This document shows, piece by piece, positions 51,666 to 60,278 of a stretch of 64,000 nucleotides of DNA (position 1 is the first letter of the stretch; every line of letters begins with the position of its first letter). The stretch is from GWF2-38-69 sp965228125. Its GTDB lineage: Bacteria; Verrucomicrobiota; Lentisphaeria; Victivallales; GWF2-38-69. The stretch lies in NCBI GenBank assembly GCA_965228125.1, contig OZ245791.1, positions 2,170,001 to 2,234,000 of the forward strand. The letters run 5' to 3'. A program made the position numbers and the translations under genes. The notes beneath the pieces were generated by a model, which had not been told where the DNA came from, made no database searches, and saw nothing but the letters and a program-made list of their open reading frames with translations.

Positions 51666-53540
51666 ATGGATTGGGTGACATTTTTGATTTTGTTCCCACT
51701 GATCCCGGCGGTATTACTCCTATTCACAAAAAAGAATTATGAGGCTCAAAAGTGGATAGTGATAATATCATCAATTCTTATTGTTGTAGGGTCTATCGGC
51801 TTGGCTGTCAAGCAGATTGGACTAGGCGGCAGCTTTTACTACATCAATGCACATAGCGTCAATAATTTGGTAATATTTGGCGATATAGTAGTAGCATTGG
51901 TTTTCCTGTACATATGCAGGAATCTGCCCTACAAGAAGTACTGGATACCTTTGATAGTCATAATTCAGTACGGTCTGGTAATTTACTACGATCTTGCAGG
52001 GAAAATGCCTGAGATGAGTCGTTACATTTTTATTGACAACCTTACAGTGGTAATGGCTGTAGTAATAGGCGTAGTGGGGTGCTTGATAGCGGTATATACA
52101 GTAGGATACATGAAGAAATATCATGAACATCATACTGACGTTAAAGACCGTTCTCACCAGTTCATTGCAGCTGTTTTCCTCTTCTTCTTTGCTATGTACG
52201 GAATAATATTTTCCAACAGTGTCACATGGATTTATTTTTTCTGGGAAATAACCACTCTCTGTTCATATATAATGATCAGCTACAGCGGTTCGGATGAAGC
52301 AAATCATAATGCTATGAGAGCTGTTTGGATGCTTCTCCTTGGCGGACTTGCATTTTCCTTTGGGATAATCTATTGCGCTAATGTATGCCATACTTTGGAT
52401 CTGCAAGAACTTCTCAGTATGAAGAAAACTCTTGTACTGGTTCCTATCCTCCTATTCTGTTTTGCAGGTATGAACAAAGCAGCTCAATATCCTTTCGGAA
52501 ACTGGCTGCTCGGAGCAATGGTAGCTCCTACTCCTTCATCTGCCCTTTTGCATTCAAGTACAATGGTTAAAGCTGGAGTGTATCTTGTAATCAGATGTTC
52601 CCCGATACTTCAGGATACGGCGGCAGGGGCTATCGTGGCAATAATCGGCGGAGTAAGCTTCCTGGCCGGTGCGGCAATTGCAATATCGCAGAGAAATTCA
52701 AAGAAAGTTCTTGCTTATTCAACTATTGCAAACTTGGGGTTGATTATCCTTTGTGCAGGAATAGGTACGAGCTTTACTCTTAGTGCAGCACTGCTTCTCA
52801 TAATCTTCCACGCTGTAGCAAAAGCTCTAATGTTCATATCTGTGGGGGCTGTTGATAACGCAACACACAGCCTGGATATCGAAGATATGTACGGTATGGT
52901 ATCCAAAATGCCTATGCTTGCAGTAGTAATGGTAATTGGCATAAGCGGTATGTTCCTAGCGCCGTTTGGTATGTTAATAAGCAAAATGGCAGTACTTCAA
53001 GCACTGGCACAGAGAAGTCCGCTATTCCCACCTATTGTAATTTTCGGAGGATCAATGATGCTTTTCTTCTGGACCAAATGGATGGGACACCTTATAGCTG
53101 TGACAAGTAAAGTTCCTCCGAAAGTCACTAAAGGATTTGGAATTGAGTGGATTGGTATGGGTGGTCTTGCAGCATTGACAATTCTTGCAGTGATTTTCTA
53201 TCCTTTGATTGGAACTTATTGGATTGAACCCATGTACGGAGCATGCCCGATTTTTACTGAAAATGTGGAAGTAACCATAGGAATAATGATAATAATGATG
53301 GTTCTTCCTCCTATTAGTTTTTTGATTCGTTGGAAGAATCTGGTTTATACAGAGCCTTATTTGTCGGGAGTTAACCTTGACGACAAGAATACATACCTTG
53401 GCTCTCTTGGCGCCCCTCGCGAATGGGCTTTCAAGAATTACTACCTTGAAAAATACTTCAGCGAAGCCAAACTCCTTAAGGCTACAATTATCTTCACCAC
53501 ATGCTTGTGGGTATTAATGTTTTTCATGGAGAATTTATAA
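51666..53540 (+). CDS. echA: Ech hydrogenase subunit A (antiporter-like membrane subunit)
   Basis: 624 residues with about 14-16 transmembrane helices. It is of the NuoL/MrpA type: the proton-channel helices hold FFWEITTLCSYIMIS (conserved Glu), the Lys in GMNKAAQYPFGNWL, and PTPSSALLHSSTMVKAGVYL, the most conserved segment of the family. It is the proton- or sodium-translocating subunit of the group 4 membrane-bound hydrogenase encoded by the six-gene operon that starts here. The stop overlaps the echB ATG (TAATG). Confidence 0.93.
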   Translation: MDWVTFLILFPLIPAVLLLFTKKNYEAQKWIVIISSILIVVGSIGLAVKQIGLGGSFYYINAHSVNNLVIFGDIVVALVFLYICRNLPYKKYWIPLIVIIQYGLVIYYDLAGKMPEMSRYIFIDNLTVVMAVVIGVVGCLIAVYTVGYMKKYHEHHTDVKDRSHQFIAAVFLFFFAMYGIIFSNSVTWIYFFWEITTLCSYIMISYSGSDEANHNAMRAVWMLLLGGLAFSFGIIYCANVCHTLDLQELLSMKKTLVLVPILLFCFAGMNKAAQYPFGNWLLGAMVAPTPSSALLHSSTMVKAGVYLVIRCSPILQDTAAGAIVAIIGGVSFLAGAAIAISQRNSKKVLAYSTIANLGLIILCAGIGTSFTLSAALLLIIFHAVAKALMFISVGAVDNATHSLDIEDMYGMVSKMPMLAVVMVIGISGMFLAPFGMLISKMAVLQALAQRSPLFPPIVIFGGSMMLFFWTKWMGHLIAVTSKVPPKVTKGFGIEWIGMGGLAALTILAVIFYPLIGTYWIEPMYGACPIFTENVEVTIGIMIIMMVLPPISFLIRWKNLVYTEPYLSGVNLDDKNTYLGSLGAPREWAFKNYYLEKYFSEAKLLKATIIFTTCLWVLMFFMENL

Positions 53541-54391
53541 TGGAAATACTATCTATAATTCTATACATCGTGTTGGCTCCGGTCGCCGGAGGAATTATCG
53601 CAGGTGCTGATAGAATAATCACTGCCCGTATGCAGAGCCGCGTAGGCCCGCCGGTTTTCCAGCCGTTCTACGATGTGCTTAAACTCTTCAGCAAGCAGAA
53701 TCTTGTTGTTAATAGATTTCACGGTGATTATGTAATATGTTTCTTGGTTTTCACAATACTTAGCGGATGCATATTCTTTGGGGGCGGGAATTTACTGCTG
53801 GCAATATTTGCCCTGATAGTTGCTAATGTGTTTATAGTTTTGGCAGCTTACAGTACTAATTCCCCCTACTCATTGATCGGCGCAGAAAGAGAGCTTCTTC
53901 AGATGCTTGCAGCAGAACCTATGTTGCTTCTTGCGGCAGTGGCTCTTTTCAATGTAACAGGGACTTTTGACATATCTGAAATGATGAAGACGACCCGCAC
54001 TCCTTTTCTATATGTGCCAGGTGTGTTTCTAGCCCTGACTTATGTGCTAACAATCAAATTAAGGAAGTCTCCCTTCGACCTTTCTACTTCACACCACGCG
54101 CATCAGGAACTGGTGAAAGGTTTGACTACAGAGTTTGCCGGCCCATCGTTGGCTTATTTTGAAATGGCTCACTGGTATGAAACGATATTCCTTCTAGGTA
54201 TGGTTTATTTGTTTTTTGTCAATATGCCAATCGTAGGAGTAATAGTTGCTTTGGCTATATACTTTGTTGAGATTCTTATTGATAATATCAATGCCCGTAT
54301 CAAATGGGAATTGATGCTTAAGTCAGCATGGATTGTTACGCTTATTCTGGGTGTAGGCAATCTCTTCGTACTTTATTTCTTATCACTTTAA
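53540..54391 (+). CDS. echB: Ech hydrogenase subunit B (NuoH-like)
   Basis: 283 residues, 7-8 transmembrane helices. AGADRIITARMQSRVGPPVFQPFYDVLKL is the NuoH/EchB quinone-site-like segment, and SPYSLIGAERELLQMLAAEPMLLLA is the second landmark. RKSPFDLSTSHHAHQELVKG and EFAGPSLAYFEMAHWYE follow. It anchors the hydrophilic arm and links it to the EchA channel. The frame is open from 53501, but the ATG at 53540, overlapping the echA stop, is the natural start. Confidence 0.93.
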   Translation: MEILSIILYIVLAPVAGGIIAGADRIITARMQSRVGPPVFQPFYDVLKLFSKQNLVVNRFHGDYVICFLVFTILSGCIFFGGGNLLLAIFALIVANVFIVLAAYSTNSPYSLIGAERELLQMLAAEPMLLLAAVALFNVTGTFDISEMMKTTRTPFLYVPGVFLALTYVLTIKLRKSPFDLSTSHHAHQELVKGLTTEFAGPSLAYFEMAHWYETIFLLGMVYLFFVNMPIVGVIVALAIYFVEILIDNINARIKWELMLKSAWIVTLILGVGNLFVLYFLSL

Positions 54392-54408
54392 TTTAAGGAG
54401 TTGCAAAT

Positions 54409-54843
54409 ATGGGTTTCTTGAAAAAATCACCTTGGGTCCTTCACTACGACGGATCGAGTTGCAATGGCTGTGATATAGAAGTCCTTGCCGCTCTTATGCC
54501 GAAGTACGATGTAGAGCGTTTTGGGATTATAAATACCGGCAATCCAAAACATGCCGATGTTTTTCTTATCACAGGTTCAGTTAATACACAGAATGTTGAT
54601 GTAATCAAAAATATCTATAACCAAATGGGCGAACCCAAAGTAGTAGTAGCAGTTGGTGCTTGTGCTTGTACAGGCCACTTTTTTGCTGAATGCTACAATA
54701 CTCTCGGAGGGATTGATAAAGTAATACCAGTTGATGTTTACGCACCTGGTTGCGCTGCAAGGCCGGAAGTTATTATCGATGCCGTTGTAAAGGGTTTAGC
54801 GGTATTGGAAGAGAAACTGAAAAACCTGAAAAAGGATGCTTAA
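54409..54843 (+). CDS. echC: Ech hydrogenase small subunit C (NuoB-like)
   Basis: 144 residues. SSCNGCDIEVLAAL gives the first two Cys ligands of the proximal [4Fe-4S] cluster, VGACACTGHF the third and YAPGCAARPEVI the fourth. This is the short one-cluster small subunit of group 4 [NiFe] hydrogenases and Complex I. AAGGAG precedes the ATG. It passes electrons between the [NiFe] site in EchE and the ferredoxin-like EchF. Confidence 0.94.
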   Translation: MGFLKKSPWVLHYDGSSCNGCDIEVLAALMPKYDVERFGIINTGNPKHADVFLITGSVNTQNVDVIKNIYNQMGEPKVVVAVGACACTGHFFAECYNTLGGIDKVIPVDVYAPGCAARPEVIIDAVVKGLAVLEEKLKNLKKDA

Positions 54844-54892
54844 GGTCTCTTAGAGAAATTAGGCTTAAACTACAGAAAAGAGGTTCTGATTT

Positions 54893-55261
54893 ATGTTTGA
54901 AGCACAGGAAATTATAAATATCAAAAAGGAAGAGCTGATTCCAAAAGTGTCTTCTTTTTTGAAAGACGGACAGAGACTAGTTCAGATATGTTGCACTAAA
55001 CTGGACAAACTCGTGGTTGACTATTCATTTGATAAGAATTACAAATTCACAGGGCTGAGAGTCGAGTTGGCTCTTCAAGGAGATACTCTGCCCAGTATAA
55101 CTGAAGTTTATTTTACAGCTTTTACTTACGAAAATGAAATTCACGACCTTTTTGGAGTGAATGTTATTGGCAATAAACTGGACTTTGGCGGAAAATTCTA
55201 TAGGATTGCCGAGACAGCTCCTTTCAACAAAGCTGCAAGCCAGGAGGTGAAAAATGCCTAA
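54893..55261 (+). CDS. echD: Ech hydrogenase subunit D (NuoC-like)
   Basis: 122 residues, equivalent to the NuoC/30-kDa subunit of Complex I. FTAFTYENEIHDLFGVNV is the conserved core (E-x-x-D-L-F-G), and DFGGKFYRIAETAPF the usual C-terminal end. It stabilises the contact between EchE and EchC. The stop overlaps the echE start by 8 bases. Confidence 0.9.
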   Translation: MFEAQEIINIKKEELIPKVSSFLKDGQRLVQICCTKLDKLVVDYSFDKNYKFTGLRVELALQGDTLPSITEVYFTAFTYENEIHDLFGVNVIGNKLDFGGKFYRIAETAPFNKAASQEVKNA

Positions 55262-56336
55262 GCGTACAGTAATACCATTCGGGCCTCATCATCCGGTTCT
55301 ACCTGAGCCCATCCATCTTGATTTGGTTCTCGAAGATGAAAAAGTTGTTGAAGCAATTCCTAATATTGGGTTTATCCACAGGGGATTGGAACTTCTTTGT
55401 GAGAAGAAACCTTTTCAGGACATGGTTCTTGTAGCTGAAAGAATATGCGGAATATGCAGCTTAGTCCATGGAATAGGTTTTTGTAACGGCGTCGAAAAAA
55501 TTATGAATCTCCAACTCCCGGAGAGAGCTGAGCTTCTCAGGGTCGTATGGAGCGAACTTTCCAGAGTTCACAGTCACATTCTATGGCTTGGACTGGCTGC
55601 AGATGCAATCGGTTTTGAAAGCCTGTTCATGCATTCATGGAGAGTAAGAGAACTTGTTCTTGACATTTTTGAAGAAACAACAGGCGGAAGAGTGATTTTC
55701 GATGCGATCAAAGTTGGCGGAGTCAAGAAAGATATAAACAAAGAAACACTTGGACGCATTTTAAAACAACTCGACAAAATTGAAGAAGAGTACAAACAAA
55801 TTGCGGATGTATTTGTTAACGACTTTACAATTGCTCACAGATGGTCTGGAGTCGGTGTTCTAACTAAAGAGCAAGCTCAAATTCTTGGTGCTGTCGGTCC
55901 TTGCATGAGAGCCAGCGGAATTGCTACAGACATGAGAATGATAAAATACGGCGGGTATGACAAAATCAACATGGAACCAATTGTAGAAACTGCAGGTGAC
56001 TGCTATGCTAGGGCTTTAGTAAGAGTCCGTGAAGTTTACCAATCTTTTGATCAGGTTCGCCAAGCAATTTCCAAGATGCCTGAAGGCGGAGAAATCGAAG
56101 CAAAAGTAACTGGTTTCCCTACAGGTGAGTATTTTTCAAGAGTTGAGCAGCCTAGAGGAGAGGTTATCTACTATGTCAAAGGAAACGGTACTAAATTCCT
56201 AGATAGATTCCGAGTAAGAACTCCTACTTTTGCGAATGTTGCTCCCCTTGTTCAAATGTTGGCCGGATGCGACTTGGCAGATGTACCGGCTATTGTTCTA
56301 TCTATTGACCCATGTATTAGCTGTACAGAGAGGTAA
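55254..56336 (+). CDS. echE: Ech hydrogenase large subunit E ([NiFe] catalytic)
   Basis: 360 residues. The first Ni-Fe ligand pair is in ERICGICSLVHGIGFCNG (CxxC) and the second in SIDPCISCTER (CxxC at the very end). RxCGxC and DPCxxC show a working [NiFe] site, which the related NuoD of Complex I lacks. GPHHPVLPEPIHLDLVLED at the N-terminus and EYFSRVEQPRGEVIYYVKG are family landmarks. Only three residues follow the last Cys, so there is no C-terminal tail to be removed by a maturation protease. It makes or oxidises H2. Confidence 0.95.
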   Translation: MPKRTVIPFGPHHPVLPEPIHLDLVLEDEKVVEAIPNIGFIHRGLELLCEKKPFQDMVLVAERICGICSLVHGIGFCNGVEKIMNLQLPERAELLRVVWSELSRVHSHILWLGLAADAIGFESLFMHSWRVRELVLDIFEETTGGRVIFDAIKVGGVKKDINKETLGRILKQLDKIEEEYKQIADVFVNDFTIAHRWSGVGVLTKEQAQILGAVGPCMRASGIATDMRMIKYGGYDKINMEPIVETAGDCYARALVRVREVYQSFDQVRQAISKMPEGGEIEAKVTGFPTGEYFSRVEQPRGEVIYYVKGNGTKFLDRFRVRTPTFANVAPLVQMLAGCDLADVPAIVLSIDPCISCTER

Positions 56337-56340
56337 AAAT

Positions 56341-56757
56341 ATGTCAGATATTCTAAAAATGTGCAAAACTGTGGCATCAAGCCTTCGCAAGAAAACTTTT
56401 TGTCAAATGTATCCATTCAAACCTGCAAAGTTTCACAAAAACACAAGAGGGCATATCAAGTTAGATCCTTCTAAGTGCATTCTTTGTACGCTTTGTGCCA
56501 AAAGATGCCCTACCGGAGCCATTGAGGTTGATAGGGTAAAAGGTTATTGGCAGATAAACAGATATAAATGCATTATGTGCATTGAGTGCGTTCTTTGCTG
56601 TAAGCCTGCGGCTCTTTCTACAGAAAACCAATATGCTCCTCCTGTGGGCAAAATGGAAATTGAAAAATTTGACGTAGAAATCAAGAAACCTGCGGCTGCG
56701 CCAAAACCCGCTGCTACGCCGAAGGCAACTGAAGCGGAACCTGAGAAAAAAGCCTAA
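56341..56757 (+). CDS. echF: Ech hydrogenase subunit F (2[4Fe-4S] polyferredoxin)
   Basis: 138 residues from the ATG at 56341; an open frame to 56230 runs inside echE and is not used. Two cluster motifs, CILCTLCAKRCP and CIMCIECVLCC followed by KP, match NuoI/EchF. A C-terminal Ala/Pro/Lys-rich tail (about 25 residues) is probably disordered and is not part of the usual family. EchF accepts electrons from the soluble ferredoxin. It is the last gene of the operon. Confidence 0.93.
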   Translation: MSDILKMCKTVASSLRKKTFCQMYPFKPAKFHKNTRGHIKLDPSKCILCTLCAKRCPTGAIEVDRVKGYWQINRYKCIMCIECVLCCKPAALSTENQYAPPVGKMEIEKFDVEIKKPAAAPKPAATPKATEAEPEKKA

Positions 56758-56780
56758 TAGTTTTCAATCAGATTAAACAT

Positions 56781-56819
56781 AAAGCAGTCGGACTTTAAAA
56801 TCCGACTGCTTTTATTTTG
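56781..56819 (+). terminator. Rho-independent terminator of the ech operon
   Basis: A 12-bp perfect stem (56781-56792 with 56801-56812, core GCAGTCGGA/TCCGACTGC) and a short loop are followed by TTTATTTT. It lies 24 bases after the echF stop. Confidence 0.93.
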
Positions 56820-56964
56820 CTTAATTGAAGGTTCAAATCTTTTCCAATAAAGGCAGAGCAAGTATTTGGTTTCGGAATAATACTCTTAAATATGTAATGG
56901 CGTAACTCATTATGAAATGAACTACGCTAAGAGAGAATAGCTTTTTAAAGTTAGACCCAAAAAG

Positions 56965-57702
56965 CTACGACCAGAGTGAGTACCGAAAAACTCTATAAAT
57001 TACAGCTCCAAATACACCTCCAATTATAGGCCCCACGACTGGAATCCAGGCATAAAGCCAATCTGAGTTTCTTTTGCCTGGAATCGGAAGAATAGCGTGC
57101 ATGATTCTTGGGATCAGGTCTCTTGCAGGATTAATGGCGTAGCCTGTAGGGCCTCCAAGTGACAAACCTATTGAAAACACTAAAATACCTACAGCAATTG
57201 GCCCTACTCCTGAAGATAAACCATTGTGTGAATCAGAAATTCCGCAGACTCCTATAAGAAGCATAGCTGTACCGATTATTTCGGTAAGAATATTATGTTT
57301 AGCTTTTCTTATTGCAGGCATAGTGCAGAATACGGAGAGTTTGAAATCGGGGTTTTCAGTTTCTTTCCAGTGTGACTTATAGGTAAGAAATACCAAGTAT
57401 GCTCCAATTGCAGCTCCTACACATTGCCCTGTGATATAAGAAAGAGCAGAAGATACAGGCAAATCACCAACCGCAACCATTGCAATAGTCACTGCAGGAT
57501 TAAGATGCGCCCCACTGACCCATCCTGTTACAAATACCCCCATTGTAACAGCGAAACCCCATCCAGCAGTAATAACTATCCATCCGGAATTCTGTCCTTT
57601 GCTTTTACTTAGAAGCACGTTTGCCACTACTCCGTCTCCCAAGAGAACCAGGATCATGGTTCCAATGAGTTCAGCCGAAAAATCCGTTACCATCCAGTGC
57701 AT
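56965..57702 (-). CDS. MIP-family aquaglyceroporin (GlpF-like)
   Basis: 245 residues with six transmembrane helices and two half-helices. The first NPA box is HLNPAVTIAM and the second is GYAINPARDLIPR; the Asp after the second NPAR marks the glycerol-conducting (GlpF) rather than strict water type. FSAELIGTMILVLLGDGVVAN is the usual first helix. It lets glycerol and water diffuse through the inner membrane. No glpK or glpD is in the window. Confidence 0.9.
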   Translation of the reverse strand: MHWMVTDFSAELIGTMILVLLGDGVVANVLLSKSKGQNSGWIVITAGWGFAVTMGVFVTGWVSGAHLNPAVTIAMVAVGDLPVSSALSYITGQCVGAAIGAYLVFLTYKSHWKETENPDFKLSVFCTMPAIRKAKHNILTEIIGTAMLLIGVCGISDSHNGLSSGVGPIAVGILVFSIGLSLGGPTGYAINPARDLIPRIMHAILPIPGKRNSDWLYAWIPVVGPIIGGVFGAVIYRVFRYSLWS

Positions 57703-57735
57703 AATTTCTCCCCTTTTTCATGTGTGAATAATTTG

Positions 57736-58713
57736 TTATAAAAGTTTAAAGCTGGGCAAGTCTTGGCTGTCCACCAATCCAAGCACAACTTCGTTTCTGT
57801 CAATCACTACTATGTCGTCAACTTTTCTTTTCTCGATTAATTTGAGAGCATCTACGGCAAGTTGATCTGAATAGACTGTAACAGGGTTAATGGTCATGTA
57901 TTTCTCTATAGGCTTGTCCAGTAATGTGATATCGCCAAAGTGCCTTCTGAGGTCTCCGTCAGTGAATATACCAAGAAGCCTTTCTTTTTCGTCAACGATT
58001 ATAGCAGAGCCGCTTTTTAGTCTGGTCATCTCTAAGATTGTATCTTTTATGGTGGCTTGCGGCGGTACTTTCACTAATCTGTGGGATTCTGAAGTTCTCA
58101 TAATATCTGAAACTTTCAGAGTGACAGATCTTCCTATCGCTCCTCCAGGGTGGAGTCTTCCGTAGTCTTCCTTAGTAAATCCTCGCACATTCATAAGAGC
58201 CATCGCCAGAGCGTCTCCAACTACCAATTGAACTGTAGTAGAACACGTCGGAGCCAAGTTGAAAGGGCACGCTTCTTTTTCTACTGGAGTAGCTATAACT
58301 ATATCTGCCCACTTTGCCAGTCTGGAACTTTCGTTTCCTGTAATGGCAACTATTGGGATTTCCAGTCTTTTTGCAGATGGAAGTATCATAAGGAGTTCAT
58401 CAGTTTCTCCACTATAGCTTAAAGCTAACAAAATATCGTTTTTCTGAAGGATGCCCAGATCTCCATGCATGGCTTCTACAGGATGGAGGAAAGTAGAGTG
58501 AGAACCAGTACTTGCCAAAGTGGAGCATATTTTGTATCCGATATGTCCGCTTTTTCCTATGCCGCTTACAACTATTTTTCCGCCATTATCCAGTGATTCT
58601 TTGCATTTATGTACGACTTTTTCAAAGTTGCCGTTGAGGCTGTTCCTTATAGAAGTAAGTTCACTTATTTCCAAATCAAAAACATTTCTTGCTTTATCTA
58701 GAATTGATTTCAT
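57736..58713 (-). CDS. kdsD: Arabinose-5-phosphate isomerase (KdsD/KpsF)
   Basis: 325 residues. A SIS sugar-isomerase domain (VVSGIGKSGHIGYKICSTLASTGS, LALSYSGETDELL) is followed by two CBS domains (VSDIMRTSESHR, AIIVDEKERLLGIFTDGDLRRH, and IEKRKVDDIVVID). The LHPGGAIGR segment is specific for KdsD/KpsF/GutQ. It makes arabinose-5-phosphate from ribulose-5-phosphate, the first step to Kdo, so it supplies WaaA at 48.9 kb. Other Kdo genes are not in the window. Confidence 0.93.
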   Translation of the reverse strand: MKSILDKARNVFDLEISELTSIRNSLNGNFEKVVHKCKESLDNGGKIVVSGIGKSGHIGYKICSTLASTGSHSTFLHPVEAMHGDLGILQKNDILLALSYSGETDELLMILPSAKRLEIPIVAITGNESSRLAKWADIVIATPVEKEACPFNLAPTCSTTVQLVVGDALAMALMNVRGFTKEDYGRLHPGGAIGRSVTLKVSDIMRTSESHRLVKVPPQATIKDTILEMTRLKSGSAIIVDEKERLLGIFTDGDLRRHFGDITLLDKPIEKYMTINPVTVYSDQLAVDALKLIEKRKVDDIVVIDRNEVVLGLVDSQDLPSFKLL

Positions 58714-58922
58714 ATATTCAATACCAGTTAGTCCTTAGATATTATATATAGAATTTATAGCTCAACTCTTAAACAAGTAAATCCACCGAGAATAAAAAAG
58801 AACGCCTGAAAAGTGTTTTAAATTAAATCTATCTTATATCAATATTTTGCTATTGAATGGCATTATAACAGAATTATCCTAGATTCTTAATCAAAGTGAA
58901 TTTTTATTAGTTAAGGACGTCT

Positions 58923-60278
58923 ATGACTATCTCCTACATTTCGAAACGAAAAGAAAGCACTATAGTTCAGGCTTTGGCCGAATATTTCCGAACTGTTAAA
59001 ACTTTTGAAGCTCTGGAAAGTTTTATTCCTGACGACAATGAATTTAATGCGATAGCAGTGTCAGTTGAATTTGGGCGAGAAAAAATTGAAAACTTCGTAA
59101 AGAAACTTAGGAGATCGGATAAGAATTTTCTAACTCCTGTTTTTTTTGAAAATAATGGAGCTTTCATTTTCTATGAGACACCTATATCCATAACTGAGCT
59201 AAAAGAACATGCAAAAACCATTGAGCTTTTTTACCGTGAAATAGAGCATCACAATTATATTAGTTGGGAAAATAAGATTCTCTCTTATTTCTATACAAGG
59301 CCTAGCTTTACTATTGCCCCTAAACTGAATAAATATCATGAGATGTATTACTACTTTCCCCTAGTGGAGCAGTTCTATGATGGACAGGAAGACTATTTTT
59401 ACTGGCTAGAAGAAATGGCAAACCAGAATATTCTCTCGAAAGTGAAACTTGTTGACAGGCTCTTTTGCTGTCCATACTGTTTTTCAGCTATGATGAAGTT
59501 TAGTGACCACTGCCCGCATTGTGGAAGTATCAACATCAGAAATGAAAGGTTCATTCACTGCTTCACTTGCGGACATGTGTCCCCAGAAAGCAATTTCCTT
59601 AAAAACGAACGATTCGTTTGCCCTGCTTGCAAATCCAAACTCAAGCTCATAGGAGAAGATTACGACAGACCCTTGGAAAACGGTGTTTGCATGGATTGTG
59701 GCAACTACCATATTGATAGCAAACTCGAAGTATCGTGCCTTACCTGCAATAAAAGTTTTACAACCGAGGATTTGAGTAAAAAATTTATCTATGAATACAA
59801 ACTGACTGAGCATGGCAGAAATCAGGTAAAGTTTGGCACGGTAAGCTCTACAGACCTTATCGTAAGTGACTTAAATTACATAGATTTAAACTATTTTTCT
59901 TTCACTCTCGACTGGTCTATAAAAATGCAGATCAGATACAAGGAAGAAGTGTTCAGTTTAATAGCTCTTAAACTTATTCTAGATGAACAATTCTCGTATT
60001 ATGATTTGCTTTTGGAGTTTTCCAAATTTCTCAGATCTACTTTCAGGACAACCGATTTTAGTTCAAAGATAGACAGAGACTCTTTCATATTCTTATATCC
60101 GAAAACTGATTCTGAGGGGCTGGCTATAATATTGACTAGAATTAACGATTTTATAAAATCCATAAAACTCACAAAAGGAAAATTCACTATAAAGATTGAG
60201 TCTTTTACTTCTACTGAAAAAAATGTATCAGAAGAAACTGCCCAACAGCTTGTGGCAAAACTCGCAAACAAACTATGA
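58923..60278 (+). CDS. TackOD1-like triple zinc-ribbon protein with degenerate GGDEF-like C-terminus
   Basis: 451 residues, first of three coupled genes. Residues 40-80 look like a degenerate receiver domain. Residues 175-300 carry six CxxC pairs (183-186, 197-200, 213-216, 233-236, 256-259, 272-275), enough for three zinc sites, with LVDRLFCCPYC, GHVSPESNF, LIGEDYDRP and EYKLTEHG. This is the pattern I know as TackOD1 (thaumarchaeal output domain 1). The last 130 residues resemble a diguanylate cyclase in which the GGDEF core reads DRDSF (384-388), so it should not make c-di-GMP. Probably a sensor or allosteric regulator of the synthase encoded next. AAGGA precedes the ATG. Confidence 0.65.
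   Translation: MTISYISKRKESTIVQALAEYFRTVKTFEALESFIPDDNEFNAIAVSVEFGREKIENFVKKLRRSDKNFLTPVFFENNGAFIFYETPISITELKEHAKTIELFYREIEHHNYISWENKILSYFYTRPSFTIAPKLNKYHEMYYYFPLVEQFYDGQEDYFYWLEEMANQNILSKVKLVDRLFCCPYCFSAMMKFSDHCPHCGSINIRNERFIHCFTCGHVSPESNFLKNERFVCPACKSKLKLIGEDYDRPLENGVCMDCGNYHIDSKLEVSCLTCNKSFTTEDLSKKFIYEYKLTEHGRNQVKFGTVSSTDLIVSDLNYIDLNYFSFTLDWSIKMQIRYKEEVFSLIALKLILDEQFSYYDLLLEFSKFLRSTFRTTDFSSKIDRDSFIFLYPKTDSEGLAIILTRINDFIKSIKLTKGKFTIKIESFTSTEKNVSEETAQQLVAKLANKL

Noticed and set aside
56230..56340. 37-residue N-terminal extension of EchF
   Set aside because: It lies entirely inside echE in another frame; the ATG at 56341 directly after the echE stop gives a normal EchF.
60000..60278. Active diguanylate cyclase at the end of the zinc-ribbon protein
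   Set aside because: The GGDEF signature reads DRDSF, so metal- and GTP-binding residues are missing; only a fold-level resemblance is claimed.
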